Part shown: in pieces, positions 1 to 9,271 of the stretch | Numbering within the stretch: position 1 is the first letter of the stretch | Layout of the letters: every line of letters begins with the position of its first letter | DNA from: Polyangiaceae bacterium | GTDB taxonomy: Bacteria > Myxococcota_A > Polyangia > Polyangiales > Polyangiaceae | Direction: 5' to 3' | NCBI GenBank assembly: GCA_016715885.1 | Contig: JADJXL010000016.1 | Coordinates: 313,501 to 377,500 of the forward strand | DNA length: 64,000 nucleotides | Notes under the pieces: generated by a model | What the model was told of the DNA's origin: nothing | Databases searched by the model: none | The model's input: the letters and a program-made list of their open reading frames with translations, nothing else | Translations under genes and position numbers: made by a program

Positions 1-2753
1 ATTGCGAATGACTTTACGCCTTGCTTGGCCGTGAAAATGAGCTGACCTTGCCCAGACGCTACATCCCAAAGCCGCACGGTATCGTCTGCGCCGACGGACA
101 CCAGCCGATCACCCTTGGGTGAAAAGCGAAGCCACGCCACGGGACCGTCGTGCGCTGCAAATTCGCGAACGTTCGACGAGTCGTCGAGCGAACGAACGAA
201 TATCGTACCATTTTTGTCGGCATGAGCGACCATTGTGCCATCGAACGACATCGTAAATCGCTCGCCGTCGAGGACCGTCGTCGTGGTTTTACCAAGCTTT
301 GGATCCATGGGCTCGATACGCAAGTTTCCATTTTGCGCGATCGACATCACTGCGTCTCCTCGAGCGGCAAAACGTGCCACAACCAGAGGAGCGGAATCAC
401 GCGACAAGATGCGGTCCCGCGACGCGACGATGGGAAAAACTCGCGCGGTATGGTCCCAGCTCGTGGCGACCGCCTCTTGCCTATTGGGCGAAAAGGCTAC
501 GAAATAGGTCGAATCTAGAAAACCGTAATGCGTTCGAGCGATTTCCGTTTCGAGATTGCGGACGACGACGGTTCGATCGTGGCTTGCGGTCGCGATCCAT
601 TGGCCATCGTCCGAGGGCCAAAGCGTGAAGATTGTCCCGCGATGATCGTGGAATACGCGTGTGGATTCTCGTTCGAGGTTGCGGACATGCAGGGCATGGC
701 CCACGCCGAATGCGAAGTATTTGCTGTCTTTCGAGAAAGCAGCGGTGCCGTAGTCGGGCCGGATATCGGGCGGATGGTATTCGAGTTGCTTTCCATTGAT
801 ATCCCAAAGCGACGTGTACAGTCCCGTTCCGGCACATGCCACATATTTACTATCCGGACTTATGAATGCAAAGCTGCAGCGTCCACGCTCATTTTGGAAA
901 TCGCGATGCTGACGGGTTTCGAGGTTCATCACGCGAAGGGTGCCGTCGGCCGTATATGCGACGTATTTGTAATCGGCCGATACGGTGAACATGCCGGGAC
1001 AATCCACTTCGCCAGGCAATCGATCGACGCTGCCTGTGGTCAGATCGTGTATCTCTATGCGTTTGCTTGCACAGCTCAATAGCGCGATGTGATTCTCGTC
1101 GCCGAGATATTGGTTCCAATAAAGCGCCTGGCCGGTGGTCCGCACGACGTGTACGGTTTTACCAGTATCGATATCCCAAATGCGGACGGTGCCGTCCTTG
1201 CTTCCCGACATGAGCCGCTTGCCATCACGTGTGAAAACGGTACGCCACACCTCGTCCGTATGCCCCGAGAACGTGCGCAAAAGCTCGCCGGTTTCTGCGC
1301 TCCAGGTGCGAACCGTACGATCGTCACTGCACGTCGCAATCATGCTCCCGTCGGGAGAATATTCGGCCGTATTGAGTGGCCCGGTATGACCGCGTAAAAC
1401 CTTCGCAATGCCATATGCCTGGGCATCGGCGGCAATGAGCCGCGCTTCGCCCCAGCGATTGAATGCTCCACAAAGAGTCGACAGCCATGCAATCGCTTCG
1501 TTGGGGTCGTGCCGAGCGGCGGCGCGCGCCTGGATGAGCATGAGCTCGTCCGATTGTTGCATCGTCTCCCATTGCGCAGCTTCGGCCTCCGATTGCTTTT
1601 GCTGCGCACGCGCTCGTTCTTCGTTCGCCCGGTCCCGTTCCACTTCGGCGACCCGGCGCGCTGCGAGCACACGTGACAAACTCGTGAAACCCACCACGCT
1701 CGTAATGGCGAGGCCAAAGAGGGCAGCGGCGACGACGCCGCGGTGTCGCTGAACGAACTTGAATGCACGTTCGCGGCGAGAATAATTGTACGCTCCGACG
1801 ATCTGCCCCGTTTGAAAACGGCGCAAGTCGTGCGCGAATTCATTTGCCGTCGGATATCGCTCGGCAGGATCCCGCGCCATCGCTTTGCTGACGATTGCGA
1901 GCAAATCACGCGGCACGCCACGCTCACGCGCAGAAAGCGGCAAAGGCGGCTCGGTCAGGACCTTGGCCAGCACCTCCATGGCGTTTTTCCCCTCGTACGG
2001 GGCCACGCCGGCGAGCACATGATAAAGAATGGCCCCGAGCGCATACACGTCGGCACGCTCGTCCACGGGATCACCCGCCGCTTGCTCGGGCGGCATGTAC
2101 CCGGGCGTGCCCAATACGGCGCCCGCCATGGTCAGCGAGCTCGTGCTGTCAGGGGCCTTGTCGGAATGTACCGGCGACGTCGTTGCGGCTTTGACCGCCT
2201 CGATTTCACGCAAATCCTTGGCAATGCCCCAATCAATGACCACGGTTTCGCCAAACGGACCAATCAGCACATTGGCCGGCTTTAGGTCGCGGTGCACGAT
2301 ATGCTCGCTGTGCGCGTACGCAATGGCTTCGGCCACCGCAATGACGTGCGGCAAAAGCGCCAGACGTTTGTCGAGCGTGCGGGCTTCGTCGACGACCTCG
2401 CCGAGCGATCGGCCGGACACGAGCTTCATTGCATAAAAAATTTCGCCGTCGGGAAATCGTCCTACGTCGTAGACCGGAACGATGGCCGGGTGCTGAAGCT
2501 TGGCCGTGACCAAAGCTTCGCGGAGAAAGCGAGCCTCGTGCTCGGGGCTCGGATCGAGCAGCTCTTTGAGGGCGACCTGCCGTTCGAGGCGTTTGTCGCT
2601 GGCACGCAGAATGCGACCAATGCCGCCTTGTGCGATTTCGTCGCCGATGGCGTACCGATCTCGCGCGACAATTTCGACGTTTGGCGGCGTGTCGAGCGAT
2701 CCGGTGTGCGTCGAGGAGCTTTCGGCGGGAACGGTATCGCTGTCGTATGACAT
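1..2753 (-). CDS. Serine/threonine protein kinase with WD40 repeats (C-terminus off window)
   Basis: Membrane-anchored eukaryotic-type kinase; presumably signals from a WD40 sensor or scaffold domain. Reading from ATG at 2753 the first 300 residues form a kinase domain: glycine loop AQGGIGR (41-47), lysine in VALKE (K63), catalytic HRDLKPAN (154-161), and IDWGIAKD where DWG replaces the usual DFG, a variant I associate with myxobacterial WD40 kinases. A single hydrophobic span (AAALFGLAITSVVGF) and a short Glu/Arg/Gln coiled coil follow, then repeated WD40 blades with motifs such as DRTVRTW, DGTVRIWDID and DDTVRLWDV. The frame is open to position 1, so the end of the propeller lies outside. 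It is transcribed away from the M43 gene side. Substrates are unknown. Confidence 0.93.
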   Translation of the reverse strand, partial: MSYDSDTVPAESSSTHTGSLDTPPNVEIVARDRYAIGDEIAQGGIGRILRASDKRLERQVALKELLDPSPEHEARFLREALVTAKLQHPAIVPVYDVGRFPDGEIFYAMKLVSGRSLGEVVDEARTLDKRLALLPHVIAVAEAIAYAHSEHIVHRDLKPANVLIGPFGETVVIDWGIAKDLREIEAVKAATTSPVHSDKAPDSTSSLTMAGAVLGTPGYMPPEQAAGDPVDERADVYALGAILYHVLAGVAPYEGKNAMEVLAKVLTEPPLPLSARERGVPRDLLAIVSKAMARDPAERYPTANEFAHDLRRFQTGQIVGAYNYSRRERAFKFVQRHRGVVAAALFGLAITSVVGFTSLSRVLAARRVAEVERDRANEERARAQQKQSEAEAAQWETMQQSDELMLIQARAAARHDPNEAIAWLSTLCGAFNRWGEARLIAADAQAYGIAKVLRGHTGPLNTAEYSPDGSMIATCSDDRTVRTWSAETGELLRTFSGHTDEVWRTVFTRDGKRLMSGSKDGTVRIWDIDTGKTVHVVRTTGQALYWNQYLGDENHIALLSCASKRIEIHDLTTGSVDRLPGEVDCPGMFTVSADYKYVAYTADGTLRVMNLETRQHRDFQNERGRCSFAFISPDSKYVACAGTGLYTSLWDINGKQLEYHPPDIRPDYGTAAFSKDSKYFAFGVGHALHVRNLERESTRVFHDHRGTIFTLWPSDDGQWIATASHDRTVVVRNLETEIARTHYGFLDSTYFVAFSPNRQEAVATSWDHTARVFPIVASRDRILSRDSAPLVVARFAARGDAVMSIAQNGNLRIEPMDPKLGKTTTTVLDGERFTMSFDGTMVAHADKNGTIFVRSLDDSSNVREFAAHDGPVAWLRFSPKGDRLVSVGADDTVRLWDVASGQGQLIFTAKQGVKSFA

Positions 2754-2967
2754 TGTTCGAATGAACCCCCGAAAGTTAGGCGTTCATTCCGCCAATTTTA
2801 CAACAAAAATAGTGCCGTTTTCCTGCCGAGACGTCCGCAGGTGGTTCCGTTGAGGCTGAAATGGCGAACCACGCTGTGGGCCACCCAAGCCTTGGGTGTG
2901 CTCGAGCGTATGAAGCTACACGATTACGTTGTTGTCGGCGCAAGCGGATGCGCCGCGGGGGGAGGGA

Positions 2968-2993
2968 GGAGACCGGGTTTTACGCCGGTCTCC
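2968..2993 (-). terminator. Hairpin downstream of the M43 protease gene
   Basis: A perfect 9-bp inverted repeat (GGAGACCGG / CCGGTCTCC) with an 8-base loop lies 10 bases past the protease stop codon. On the minus strand it is followed by a pyrimidine-rich run but no clear poly-T, so intrinsic termination is inferred from position and stem strength only. It also separates the protease from the kinase gene further downstream. Confidence 0.6.
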
Positions 2994-3003
2994 GGGGCAA
3001 ACG

Positions 3004-3924
3004 TCACTTGCCGGAGCGATACGTGCTCCACCACGACTGCATGCGGCTGGTTTGACCCGCCGTGAACTGGAACATGCAGTAATCGTCCGTGTAGTCCATG
3101 AAGTTGGTGATCGGGTCGCTGCCGGGCCACTTGCTTCCCGTGCACGAATTGCGACCCGTGGGACACCCGTAAGCGGCCGACTTTTCCGCGGGCGTGTCGC
3201 TCACGCCATCGCCGCTCTTGGAACAACCTCCCTGGAACGTGTGATACAGGCCCATCCAGTGGCCAACTTCGTGCGTGCCGGTGTCACCCTCGTTGTAAGG
3301 AGCGGCCGAACCACCGGGCAGCGACGAATACAAGAGAACGACGCCGTCCATCTTGGGCTGCGAATTGTAGCTATTCGGGAACGTTGCCCAACCGAGCAAT
3401 CCGCCGCCAGGATTCCACGTGTAGATGTTCAAATCATCCGCGCTGCCCTGACGCAATGCATTCTTGATTTGCGATTCGGCGCTCGATCCATAGGCAGCCG
3501 TGTACCACGTCGCATTCGTCGTGCGATCGACCGACACGAGGTTGAACGAGAATCCCGTGCCCGCATAAGCCGCATTGAGCACGTTCATCTGATCGTTGAT
3601 CATCTGCGTCGTGATGTCGCCATTGGAGACGCCCGTGCCCTTGTTGATGACGTGGAAGTACGTGTTGATGACGGCACCTCCACCGGCGTTGAAATTGTCT
3701 TTCCAAGGAGCGAGCGCCTCGAATTCGGCTTCGACCTTTGCAAACTCGTCGTCCGTCAGGTCCTTGGTGCCGCAGGTGCGCACGACCGGCGCCGCAGCCT
3801 CGGGTTCGGCGCCCACGTCCAGGCCCTCGCCGACCTCCGTCGAATCGACGCTGCAGCCAACGCCCAATGCCGACGCTGCGGCAAAAAGGCCCCCGAGAAC
3901 TACCCAATGCTGAAGCTTGCGCAT
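3004..3924 (-). CDS. M43 (pappalysin/cytophagalysin-type) zinc metalloprotease, probable lipoprotein
   Basis: Predicted secreted zinc endopeptidase. I start at ATG 3924, 22 codons inside the longest frame, because AAAGGAG sits 6 bases before it and the protein then opens with a signal peptide ending ALGVGC (a slightly non-canonical lipobox, Cys24). The extended zinc site HEVGHWMGLYH gives ligands H218, H222 and H228, followed about 40 residues later by a Met-turn region (FMDYTDDYC). The conserved N-terminal segment of the family is recognisable (INTYFHVINKG). At 306 residues it is the usual size of single-domain bacterial M43 enzymes. A strong hairpin follows the stop. A second, distant M43 lipoprotein lies at 55909-57042. 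The natural substrate is unknown. Confidence 0.9.
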   Translation of the reverse strand: MRKLQHWVVLGGLFAAASALGVGCSVDSTEVGEGLDVGAEPEAAAPVVRTCGTKDLTDDEFAKVEAEFEALAPWKDNFNAGGGAVINTYFHVINKGTGVSNGDITTQMINDQMNVLNAAYAGTGFSFNLVSVDRTTNATWYTAAYGSSAESQIKNALRQGSADDLNIYTWNPGGGLLGWATFPNSYNSQPKMDGVVLLYSSLPGGSAAPYNEGDTGTHEVGHWMGLYHTFQGGCSKSGDGVSDTPAEKSAAYGCPTGRNSCTGSKWPGSDPITNFMDYTDDYCMFQFTAGQTSRMQSWWSTYRSGK

Positions 3925-3966
3925 GCGGCTCTCCTTTTGATTTCCTGTAGGAAAAGTGACCACCGC

Positions 3967-3995
3967 AGAGTATTCGCCATGCTTCTGCAATTCAA
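3967..3995 (-). promoter_or_regulatory. Possible promoter of the M43 protease gene
   Basis: The sequence upstream of the protease start is AT-rich compared with the rest of the window. On the minus strand TTGAAT (3990-3995) and TACTCT (3967-3972) are 17 bases apart and about 43 bases before the start codon, a reasonable sigma-70 geometry, but the -10 match is weak. Confidence 0.25.
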
Positions 3996-4057
3996 GCGAA
4001 AAATGATTAAAATGTAATCACGCTACCGCACGAGTCGTATTCGTGCACCGATATCCA

Positions 4058-5182
4058 TCAATGCTGACGGAATATTCTAGTGCTCCCGCTGTAAATGATT
4101 GCGTCGAGCAATTGGTCCTTGCGCACCAGAGCAAGCTCGGGGGCATCGAGATCGACTTCGACGAACCCGCCCGGATCGGAAAAACCACATGCCTCGGCCC
4201 CGAGCACGGTACCCATGTGCAGTAGCTCCTCGGCAGGCGTGCGTTTGTCCGCTCGAACCACGAGGCGCTTGCCCGTGCGCAAACGCTCGCCCAGATCGAT
4301 CGCACGCAGGTCCTCGAGCGGGTCGGTCATCACATGGCTGTCGACACCTGCACAAAGGCGCACCCCTGCGTCTCGAAGCGCCGTGACATTGGGCAAACCA
4401 TCCCCCAAGTCGCGTTCGGTCGTTGGACACAAGCACGCCATCGCATTCGCCTGACCCAAAAGGGACGCTTCATGCAGCTCGAGGTGCGTTGCATGTACCG
4501 CGACAAACTTTGGACCAAGCGCTCCATGGTCCGCTAGAAGCTCGACGGGACGCCGTCCCGTTTCGCCGAGACATGCCTGAATTTCCGCCGGCTGCTCGGC
4601 TACGTGCGCATGAAAGACCATCCCCCTCGCAGCCGCAAACTCGGCGATTGGGCGCCAGTACGAAGGCGGTACGGCTCGCACGCTATGCGCCGCGACGCCA
4701 ATACGCACGCTCGAATCCGATGCCCACGTCGTCGCCAGCGTCTCGATGTCCGCGAGCGCATCGTCGAGGTTTGGATCGCAAAACCTCCGCTGCGCGCCTT
4801 CTGGGCTGCGCCCTGCGCCCGCACGCGCATACACGACGCGAAACAGACCTATGCGCAGCTTTTCCGCCCGCGCCGCGCGAATCACCTGATCCGCCATCAC
4901 CGTGCGATCGTCGTAGGGATTGCCTCCGGGCTGATGATGCACATAGTGAAACTCGCCGACGGTGCGTACGCCCGCTCGGTACAGCTCGCGATAGGCAACG
5001 CGCGAGATGTCGTAAATGGATTGCGGGTCGAGCGAATCGGCGAGCGTGTACATGGCCGTGCGCCACGACCAAAAGTCGTCGTTCGTCGCGCCGGAGCCGC
5101 GCTGGGCATCACCGCGCATGGCCCGCTGGAATGCATGCGAATGTGCCGTTGCAAGCGCTGGCAATTCGAGTTTGTCGCTCAC
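4058..5182 (-). CDS. hutF: Formimidoylglutamate deiminase-like amidohydrolase, shortened at both ends
   Basis: HutF converts N-formimino-glutamate to N-formyl-glutamate in the five-step histidine degradation pathway. The match rests on family blocks: TAHSHAFQRAMRG with the first metal-binding HxH, TVGEFHYVHH, AHVAEQ, and GVDSH with the late metal Asp. Full HutF proteins are about 450 residues; this one has 374. The N-terminal metal-independent beta subdomain is missing: the GTG start at 5182 (preceded by AAGAAGG) is directly followed by the metal-site strand. The C-terminus stops early too, and the next frame over 4020-4080 reads YSVSIDGYRC, resembling the missing tail, so a frameshift is possible. 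No other hut genes are nearby. It begins 15 bases after the sulfatase-like gene and may be co-transcribed with it. Another deaminase of the superfamily is the alternative. Confidence 0.75.
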   Translation of the reverse strand: MSDKLELPALATAHSHAFQRAMRGDAQRGSGATNDDFWSWRTAMYTLADSLDPQSIYDISRVAYRELYRAGVRTVGEFHYVHHQPGGNPYDDRTVMADQVIRAARAEKLRIGLFRVVYARAGAGRSPEGAQRRFCDPNLDDALADIETLATTWASDSSVRIGVAAHSVRAVPPSYWRPIAEFAAARGMVFHAHVAEQPAEIQACLGETGRRPVELLADHGALGPKFVAVHATHLELHEASLLGQANAMACLCPTTERDLGDGLPNVTALRDAGVRLCAGVDSHVMTDPLEDLRAIDLGERLRTGKRLVVRADKRTPAEELLHMGTVLGAEACGFSDPGGFVEVDLDAPELALVRKDQLLDAIIYSGSTRIFRQH

Positions 5183-5197
5183 CAGCCACCTTCTTTC

Positions 5198-7159
5198 TCA
5201 ATCACCCCAGTTGAACTTCGGATTCTGCGGCGGCTTTACGTTGGGCATCACGTGAAAAAGCGAACGCGCAAGGAGCGGCAGCGCCCCACACGCCGGTTCC
5301 CCGAGGTCGTTCGTTTCCTCTGGATCGTAACGCAAATCGAAACAGTGAAACTCGCCGTCCCATTCACGCGCGACCACCTTCAGCGGCCCCTGCATCATGC
5401 CCCAATTGCGAAACTGGCCATCCCAAACGCCCGTGCAATTCGCAAGAGGCACGGCCTGAAGCGTGCGTTCGGGGCGCGTGAGCGGGTGACCCACCATCCG
5501 GCGACGAAACGGTACCATTGCAGGGTCGTCCCAAACGCCCATCAAATCGAGCAGCGTCGTCCCGAGATCGATGTGGTAAACATATTCGTTCTCCGCACTG
5601 CGAATGTTCGCTTCTTCTTCTGGAGAAAGCGTGTCTTTCGGCGCGTCGATCCATGTGGGCACTCGAATCTCTTCCTCGTACAGCGAAGTCGTGTGCCCAA
5701 GCTGCCCATGATCACGAAATCCCTCACCGTGATCCGACGTGTACACGATGACCGTGCGCTGGCCCGTCTCCGTCGCTCGCACGTGTTCGAGCAATCGGCC
5801 CACCGCCATGTCGGACAAGTACACGACATCTTTGTAGTAATTCAGCCACTGCGCGTTGTTGTTGGGCTTCAGATCGAAGCTCGCCGGCTGAAACGGCGCA
5901 TGCTCCGGATCGTAGACGTGCGGGAAGTGAACATTCGAATAATGAACGACCGCGAAAAATGGCTCTTCGAGTTTGTCCCAATCACGGATGACTCGATCCG
6001 TCACGAGCCGGTCGTATGCACCCGCATCGAGATCCGCCATCGAATCGAGGTGCGTGCCGATGGCGAAATGCCGCGCCGGAATGTCCTGCATGTAGAGCCG
6101 CGAATTGCCGAACATCAGATTCTGGCTCGTCCAATACGCCGTGTCCCATCCCGCTGCTTTGGCGTATTCCCACATGAGCGGCGCATTGTGCAATAACTCT
6201 CGCGGCTCGGTGGGCAACAGGCCCGACAGAATATTCGACAGCGAAACGGCCGTCGTCGAATCGAGCGAATGCATTTCCAAAAGCGGCATTCGATTCGGCA
6301 CTGCCTTGTTGGAGAACGGCGTCGCCTCCGCGCAATCGGGATCGTACGCGACACACGTGACATCCGCGCGCTGACTCTCTTGAAGGATCAAAAGAACATT
6401 ACGGCGTCGCGCAGGCTTGGCCGTCAATGGCGGGACGGGTTCTGGAGTTCGTCGGCGAACACGCAAATCCGGCGCGGCATTCGTGAAGTTCGCATTCTCT
6501 TTGATCATGCCCGCGATGCCGTGAAAGTAAATCATGTCCGGCGGCGTCGACTGCCACACGCGGTAGCTCACGGGCACCATCGCGACGGCAGCTAGTGCGG
6601 GCACGACAAACACCGGCACGATGCGTCGCGGAATTCGGCGAGGCCTCACGAACGCGCGCGCCAAGAGAAGCAGCGTCACGGCCACGACAAACGCGAGCGC
6701 AATCTCGGCAAGGACATACGGCTGCCCGAGAGGCACCGCGCCGAACATCGCTTCCAGCACGAACCTCGAATAAATCTGCGCATCGAGCGACAAGTACGTG
6801 TTCCACATGCGGTGAAACGCGCCTTGAACGCCCACGCTCAACGTGAAGAGCGCGACGAACAGCACGCCCGCGACATCGCTGGCGAAGCCGCGTCGTCGCG
6901 AGGCGGCATAAAGCAGAATCATCCAAAAGAGCAGGCTCTCGCCGAGCCCCGCCGCGTAGCCGTACGCGTGCAAGCGATCGAAGCGCAGGATGTGCCCGCT
7001 GCGCCGAAAGAAGTCCGTCGCAAGCACCCACAAGAAGGGGCCCAGCAGCACGACGAACCCAACGAGCCTTCGACGACGCCGCAACGCATTTCGCCGAGCG
7101 TTCGACGTTCCCACGACGACACGTGCAGCGTCGTCCGTCGCCTCGACATCATCACTCAT
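5198..7159 (-). CDS. Five-helix membrane enzyme of the alkaline phosphatase/sulfatase superfamily (EptA/LtaS-like), copy 2
   Basis: Probable inner-membrane enzyme with a periplasmic catalytic domain, acting on envelope lipid or polymer head groups. From ATG 7159 (653 residues) it has about five transmembrane helices in the first 200 residues and then the hydrolase fold: metal ligand in LILQESQRAD, a Thr-containing nucleophile segment DSTTAVSLSNILSG, and SDHGEGF. There is no Cys/Ser-x-Pro-x-Arg formylglycine motif, so although such proteins are usually annotated as sulfatases, the layout is closer to phosphoethanolamine transferases or lipoteichoic acid synthases, which use Thr. The start overlaps the upstream stop as ATGA, so it is translationally coupled to its paralogue. 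Donor and acceptor cannot be read from sequence. Confidence 0.8.
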   Translation of the reverse strand: MSDDVEATDDAARVVVGTSNARRNALRRRRRLVGFVVLLGPFLWVLATDFFRRSGHILRFDRLHAYGYAAGLGESLLFWMILLYAASRRRGFASDVAGVLFVALFTLSVGVQGAFHRMWNTYLSLDAQIYSRFVLEAMFGAVPLGQPYVLAEIALAFVVAVTLLLLARAFVRPRRIPRRIVPVFVVPALAAVAMVPVSYRVWQSTPPDMIYFHGIAGMIKENANFTNAAPDLRVRRRTPEPVPPLTAKPARRRNVLLILQESQRADVTCVAYDPDCAEATPFSNKAVPNRMPLLEMHSLDSTTAVSLSNILSGLLPTEPRELLHNAPLMWEYAKAAGWDTAYWTSQNLMFGNSRLYMQDIPARHFAIGTHLDSMADLDAGAYDRLVTDRVIRDWDKLEEPFFAVVHYSNVHFPHVYDPEHAPFQPASFDLKPNNNAQWLNYYKDVVYLSDMAVGRLLEHVRATETGQRTVIVYTSDHGEGFRDHGQLGHTTSLYEEEIRVPTWIDAPKDTLSPEEEANIRSAENEYVYHIDLGTTLLDLMGVWDDPAMVPFRRRMVGHPLTRPERTLQAVPLANCTGVWDGQFRNWGMMQGPLKVVAREWDGEFHCFDLRYDPEETNDLGEPACGALPLLARSLFHVMPNVKPPQNPKFNWGD

Positions 7160-9117
7160 CGAGCGAAACCTGGAAGTCCACCATGCAGCGCTTCGGCGCG
7201 CGAGGCGAGATCGCCACACGCCCTCGGGCCGAGATCGTTTTGTTCACGCGGATCATCGAGCACGTCATAGCAGTGCCACGCCGTGTCCCACTCGCGCGCC
7301 TCCAATTTTCGACTGCCACTCATCATGCCCCAATTGCGAAACGCGCAGCCCCACACCCCAGCGCAGTTCGTCAGCGCAATCGGCTCCGTTCGCTCGATCG
7401 GTCGCAGCAAACTTCGTCCCACCATCGGCGCGTAATGGTCGGCAAAGCTCGGTTCGTCCTCGAGGCCCAGCATGTCGAGGATCGTCGGGGCGATATCGAC
7501 GTGGAACACGAGCGACGAACGATGCGACTCGAGTGCTTTTCGTTCGCTGTCCGTCAGCGTTCCTTCGGGCGCATCGATCCATCCAGGGACGTGGATTTCT
7601 TCTTCGAGGATCGAGCTCGTGTGTCCGAGTTGGCCGTGTTCACGAAACGCCTCGCCGTGGTCGGACGTGAAAATGATGATCGTTCGTGCTCCAAAGGATT
7701 GAGATCGGACGAACCGGATCATGTCGCCGATCGTCTTGTCCTGTAGGTGGACCGCATTCAGGAAGTAGTTGCGGTACGCCTCGTTGTCCTCGGGCGCTTT
7801 GCTGTCCGCTGCGGGTTGAAAGGGCGCGTCGGCCTTGTCGACGAGGTACGGAATGTGCGTGTTGCCGTAATGCGCGACGGCGAAAAACGGCTCGCGCATC
7901 GACGCAAAGTCCTGCCGGATCCGCTCCGTGAGCAGATCGTCACGCGCGCCGAGGTCCATGTCTGCGAGCGGATCGAGATCCGTCGCTCCCGTCTGATGCG
8001 ACGTCGGCAAGTCCTGCACGTAGAGCCTCGAGTTGGCGAACATCATGTGATGGCTCGTCCAGTACGCCGTGTCGTAACCAGCGGCATGCGCGTAGTCGAA
8101 GAGCAGCGGCGACGCGTGCAGGTCGTGACGTGACGCGGTCGGAGGCAAACCCGACCAGAGCACGGCGAGCGAGATCGCGGTCGTCGAGGCATTCGAGCGC
8201 ATCTGAAGCAGCGGCATGCGATGGGGAACCGCCGCGTTCGTCGCAGGTGAAATCGCACAATCCGCTACGGGCGCGCTGCAATGCGCATCCGCGCGAACGC
8301 TCTCCGTGATGATGAAAAGCACGTTCGGTCGATCAACCTTCGCACCACTCGATTGGGGCACGACCGCCGCAAGCGCGGGCGGCGTACGTAGGCCCGGACG
8401 AACGTGCGCGGGAGGCGTGATGCCCGTGATTTGTTTCACGACGCCACCCATCGCGTGCAGGTAGATCACGTCGGGTGTCGATGCTTGCACCGTTCGGTAC
8501 GAACAAGGGATCGTGAGCCCGGCGAGGATGGCGAAGGGCGCGAGGAATTGCGCGAAACGGCTCTTGGCCGTCCGCTTGGGACGCACGACGAGACGCGCGA
8601 TCCAGACGAGCGCGATGGCGCAGACGAGGGGCGGGCCGACGGCGGTGAGTAGGTTCAAGCCGTCGGCGCGCAAGTGACCGAAGAGGCTTTCCGAGAACGT
8701 CGTTGCGAAGAGCAGCGCGTCGAGGTTCACGTAGGTCGAATAAACGCGCTGAAAGTAGATTTGGCAGCCGACGGTGATCGTCGCGAGCGCCACGAAGAGC
8801 ACGGCAGCGATCCAGCGAAGCAGTCCACGACGTGCGGCCGACGCGAACAAAAGCAGCCCCCAAAGCAAGGTGCTTTCGACGAGCGCTCCGAGGTAGCTGC
8901 CGATGTACTTGCCGCGCAGGTCGATCAGCCTGCTGCCGCGAATGGCCACGTCCACGGCCAGAACGAGCACCGGTGGTGCGAGCAGCACGGCCCAGGAAAA
9001 ACTTTTCCGCAGACGCGAAAAATGACGAAGGCGCTGCACCTTCGCTCGGGAGCTCGCGGGGGCAGTCGCCTTGGCGCTCGTTGCGCCGGTATCGAGAGGG
9101 TAGTTTGTCGCAGACAC
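7156..9117 (-). CDS. Five-helix membrane enzyme of the alkaline phosphatase/sulfatase superfamily (EptA/LtaS-like), copy 1
   Basis: Paralogue of the gene directly downstream, with the same length and domain order: basic N-terminal tail, about five membrane helices up to residue ~215, then a periplasmic alkaline-phosphatase-fold domain with ITESVRAD (metal Glu), NASTTAISLAVLWSG (candidate Thr nucleophile) and FTSDHGEAFREHGQ. C-terminal segments such as FRNWGMM and the flanking AREWD are nearly identical in both copies, which indicates tandem duplication followed by considerable divergence. The start is GTG at 9117. It is the first gene of a two- or three-gene minus-strand unit and is divergent from the SprT-like gene. 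Copies may differ in acceptor specificity; that is inference. Confidence 0.8.
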   Translation of the reverse strand: MSATNYPLDTGATSAKATAPASSRAKVQRLRHFSRLRKSFSWAVLLAPPVLVLAVDVAIRGSRLIDLRGKYIGSYLGALVESTLLWGLLLFASAARRGLLRWIAAVLFVALATITVGCQIYFQRVYSTYVNLDALLFATTFSESLFGHLRADGLNLLTAVGPPLVCAIALVWIARLVVRPKRTAKSRFAQFLAPFAILAGLTIPCSYRTVQASTPDVIYLHAMGGVVKQITGITPPAHVRPGLRTPPALAAVVPQSSGAKVDRPNVLFIITESVRADAHCSAPVADCAISPATNAAVPHRMPLLQMRSNASTTAISLAVLWSGLPPTASRHDLHASPLLFDYAHAAGYDTAYWTSHHMMFANSRLYVQDLPTSHQTGATDLDPLADMDLGARDDLLTERIRQDFASMREPFFAVAHYGNTHIPYLVDKADAPFQPAADSKAPEDNEAYRNYFLNAVHLQDKTIGDMIRFVRSQSFGARTIIIFTSDHGEAFREHGQLGHTSSILEEEIHVPGWIDAPEGTLTDSERKALESHRSSLVFHVDIAPTILDMLGLEDEPSFADHYAPMVGRSLLRPIERTEPIALTNCAGVWGCAFRNWGMMSGSRKLEAREWDTAWHCYDVLDDPREQNDLGPRACGDLASRAEALHGGLPGFAR

Positions 9118-9271
9118 GCCAGCGTTGGAATCCTAGCTTATGTTGCGGGCAGTCGACGAATCGGTGACATGCCGATGATGGCAACGCGAACATCGACGCA
9201 CAGTCGTCGTCTCGCTCACCGCGCCTACGACGAGCCCTTATGGCCTTTCGTTCTACACTCGGCCAGGACGA

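Noticed and set aside
4604..6196. Plus-strand frame of 530 codons across the HutF and sulfatase-like genes
   Set aside because: Antisense to two genes with strong catalytic motifs; Arg/His/Val-rich translation.
5198..9117. Classical arylsulfatase annotation for the two membrane enzymes
   Set aside because: No Cys/Ser-x-Pro-x-Arg formylglycine motif is present; five N-terminal helices and a Thr nucleophile segment fit EptA/LtaS-like enzymes better.
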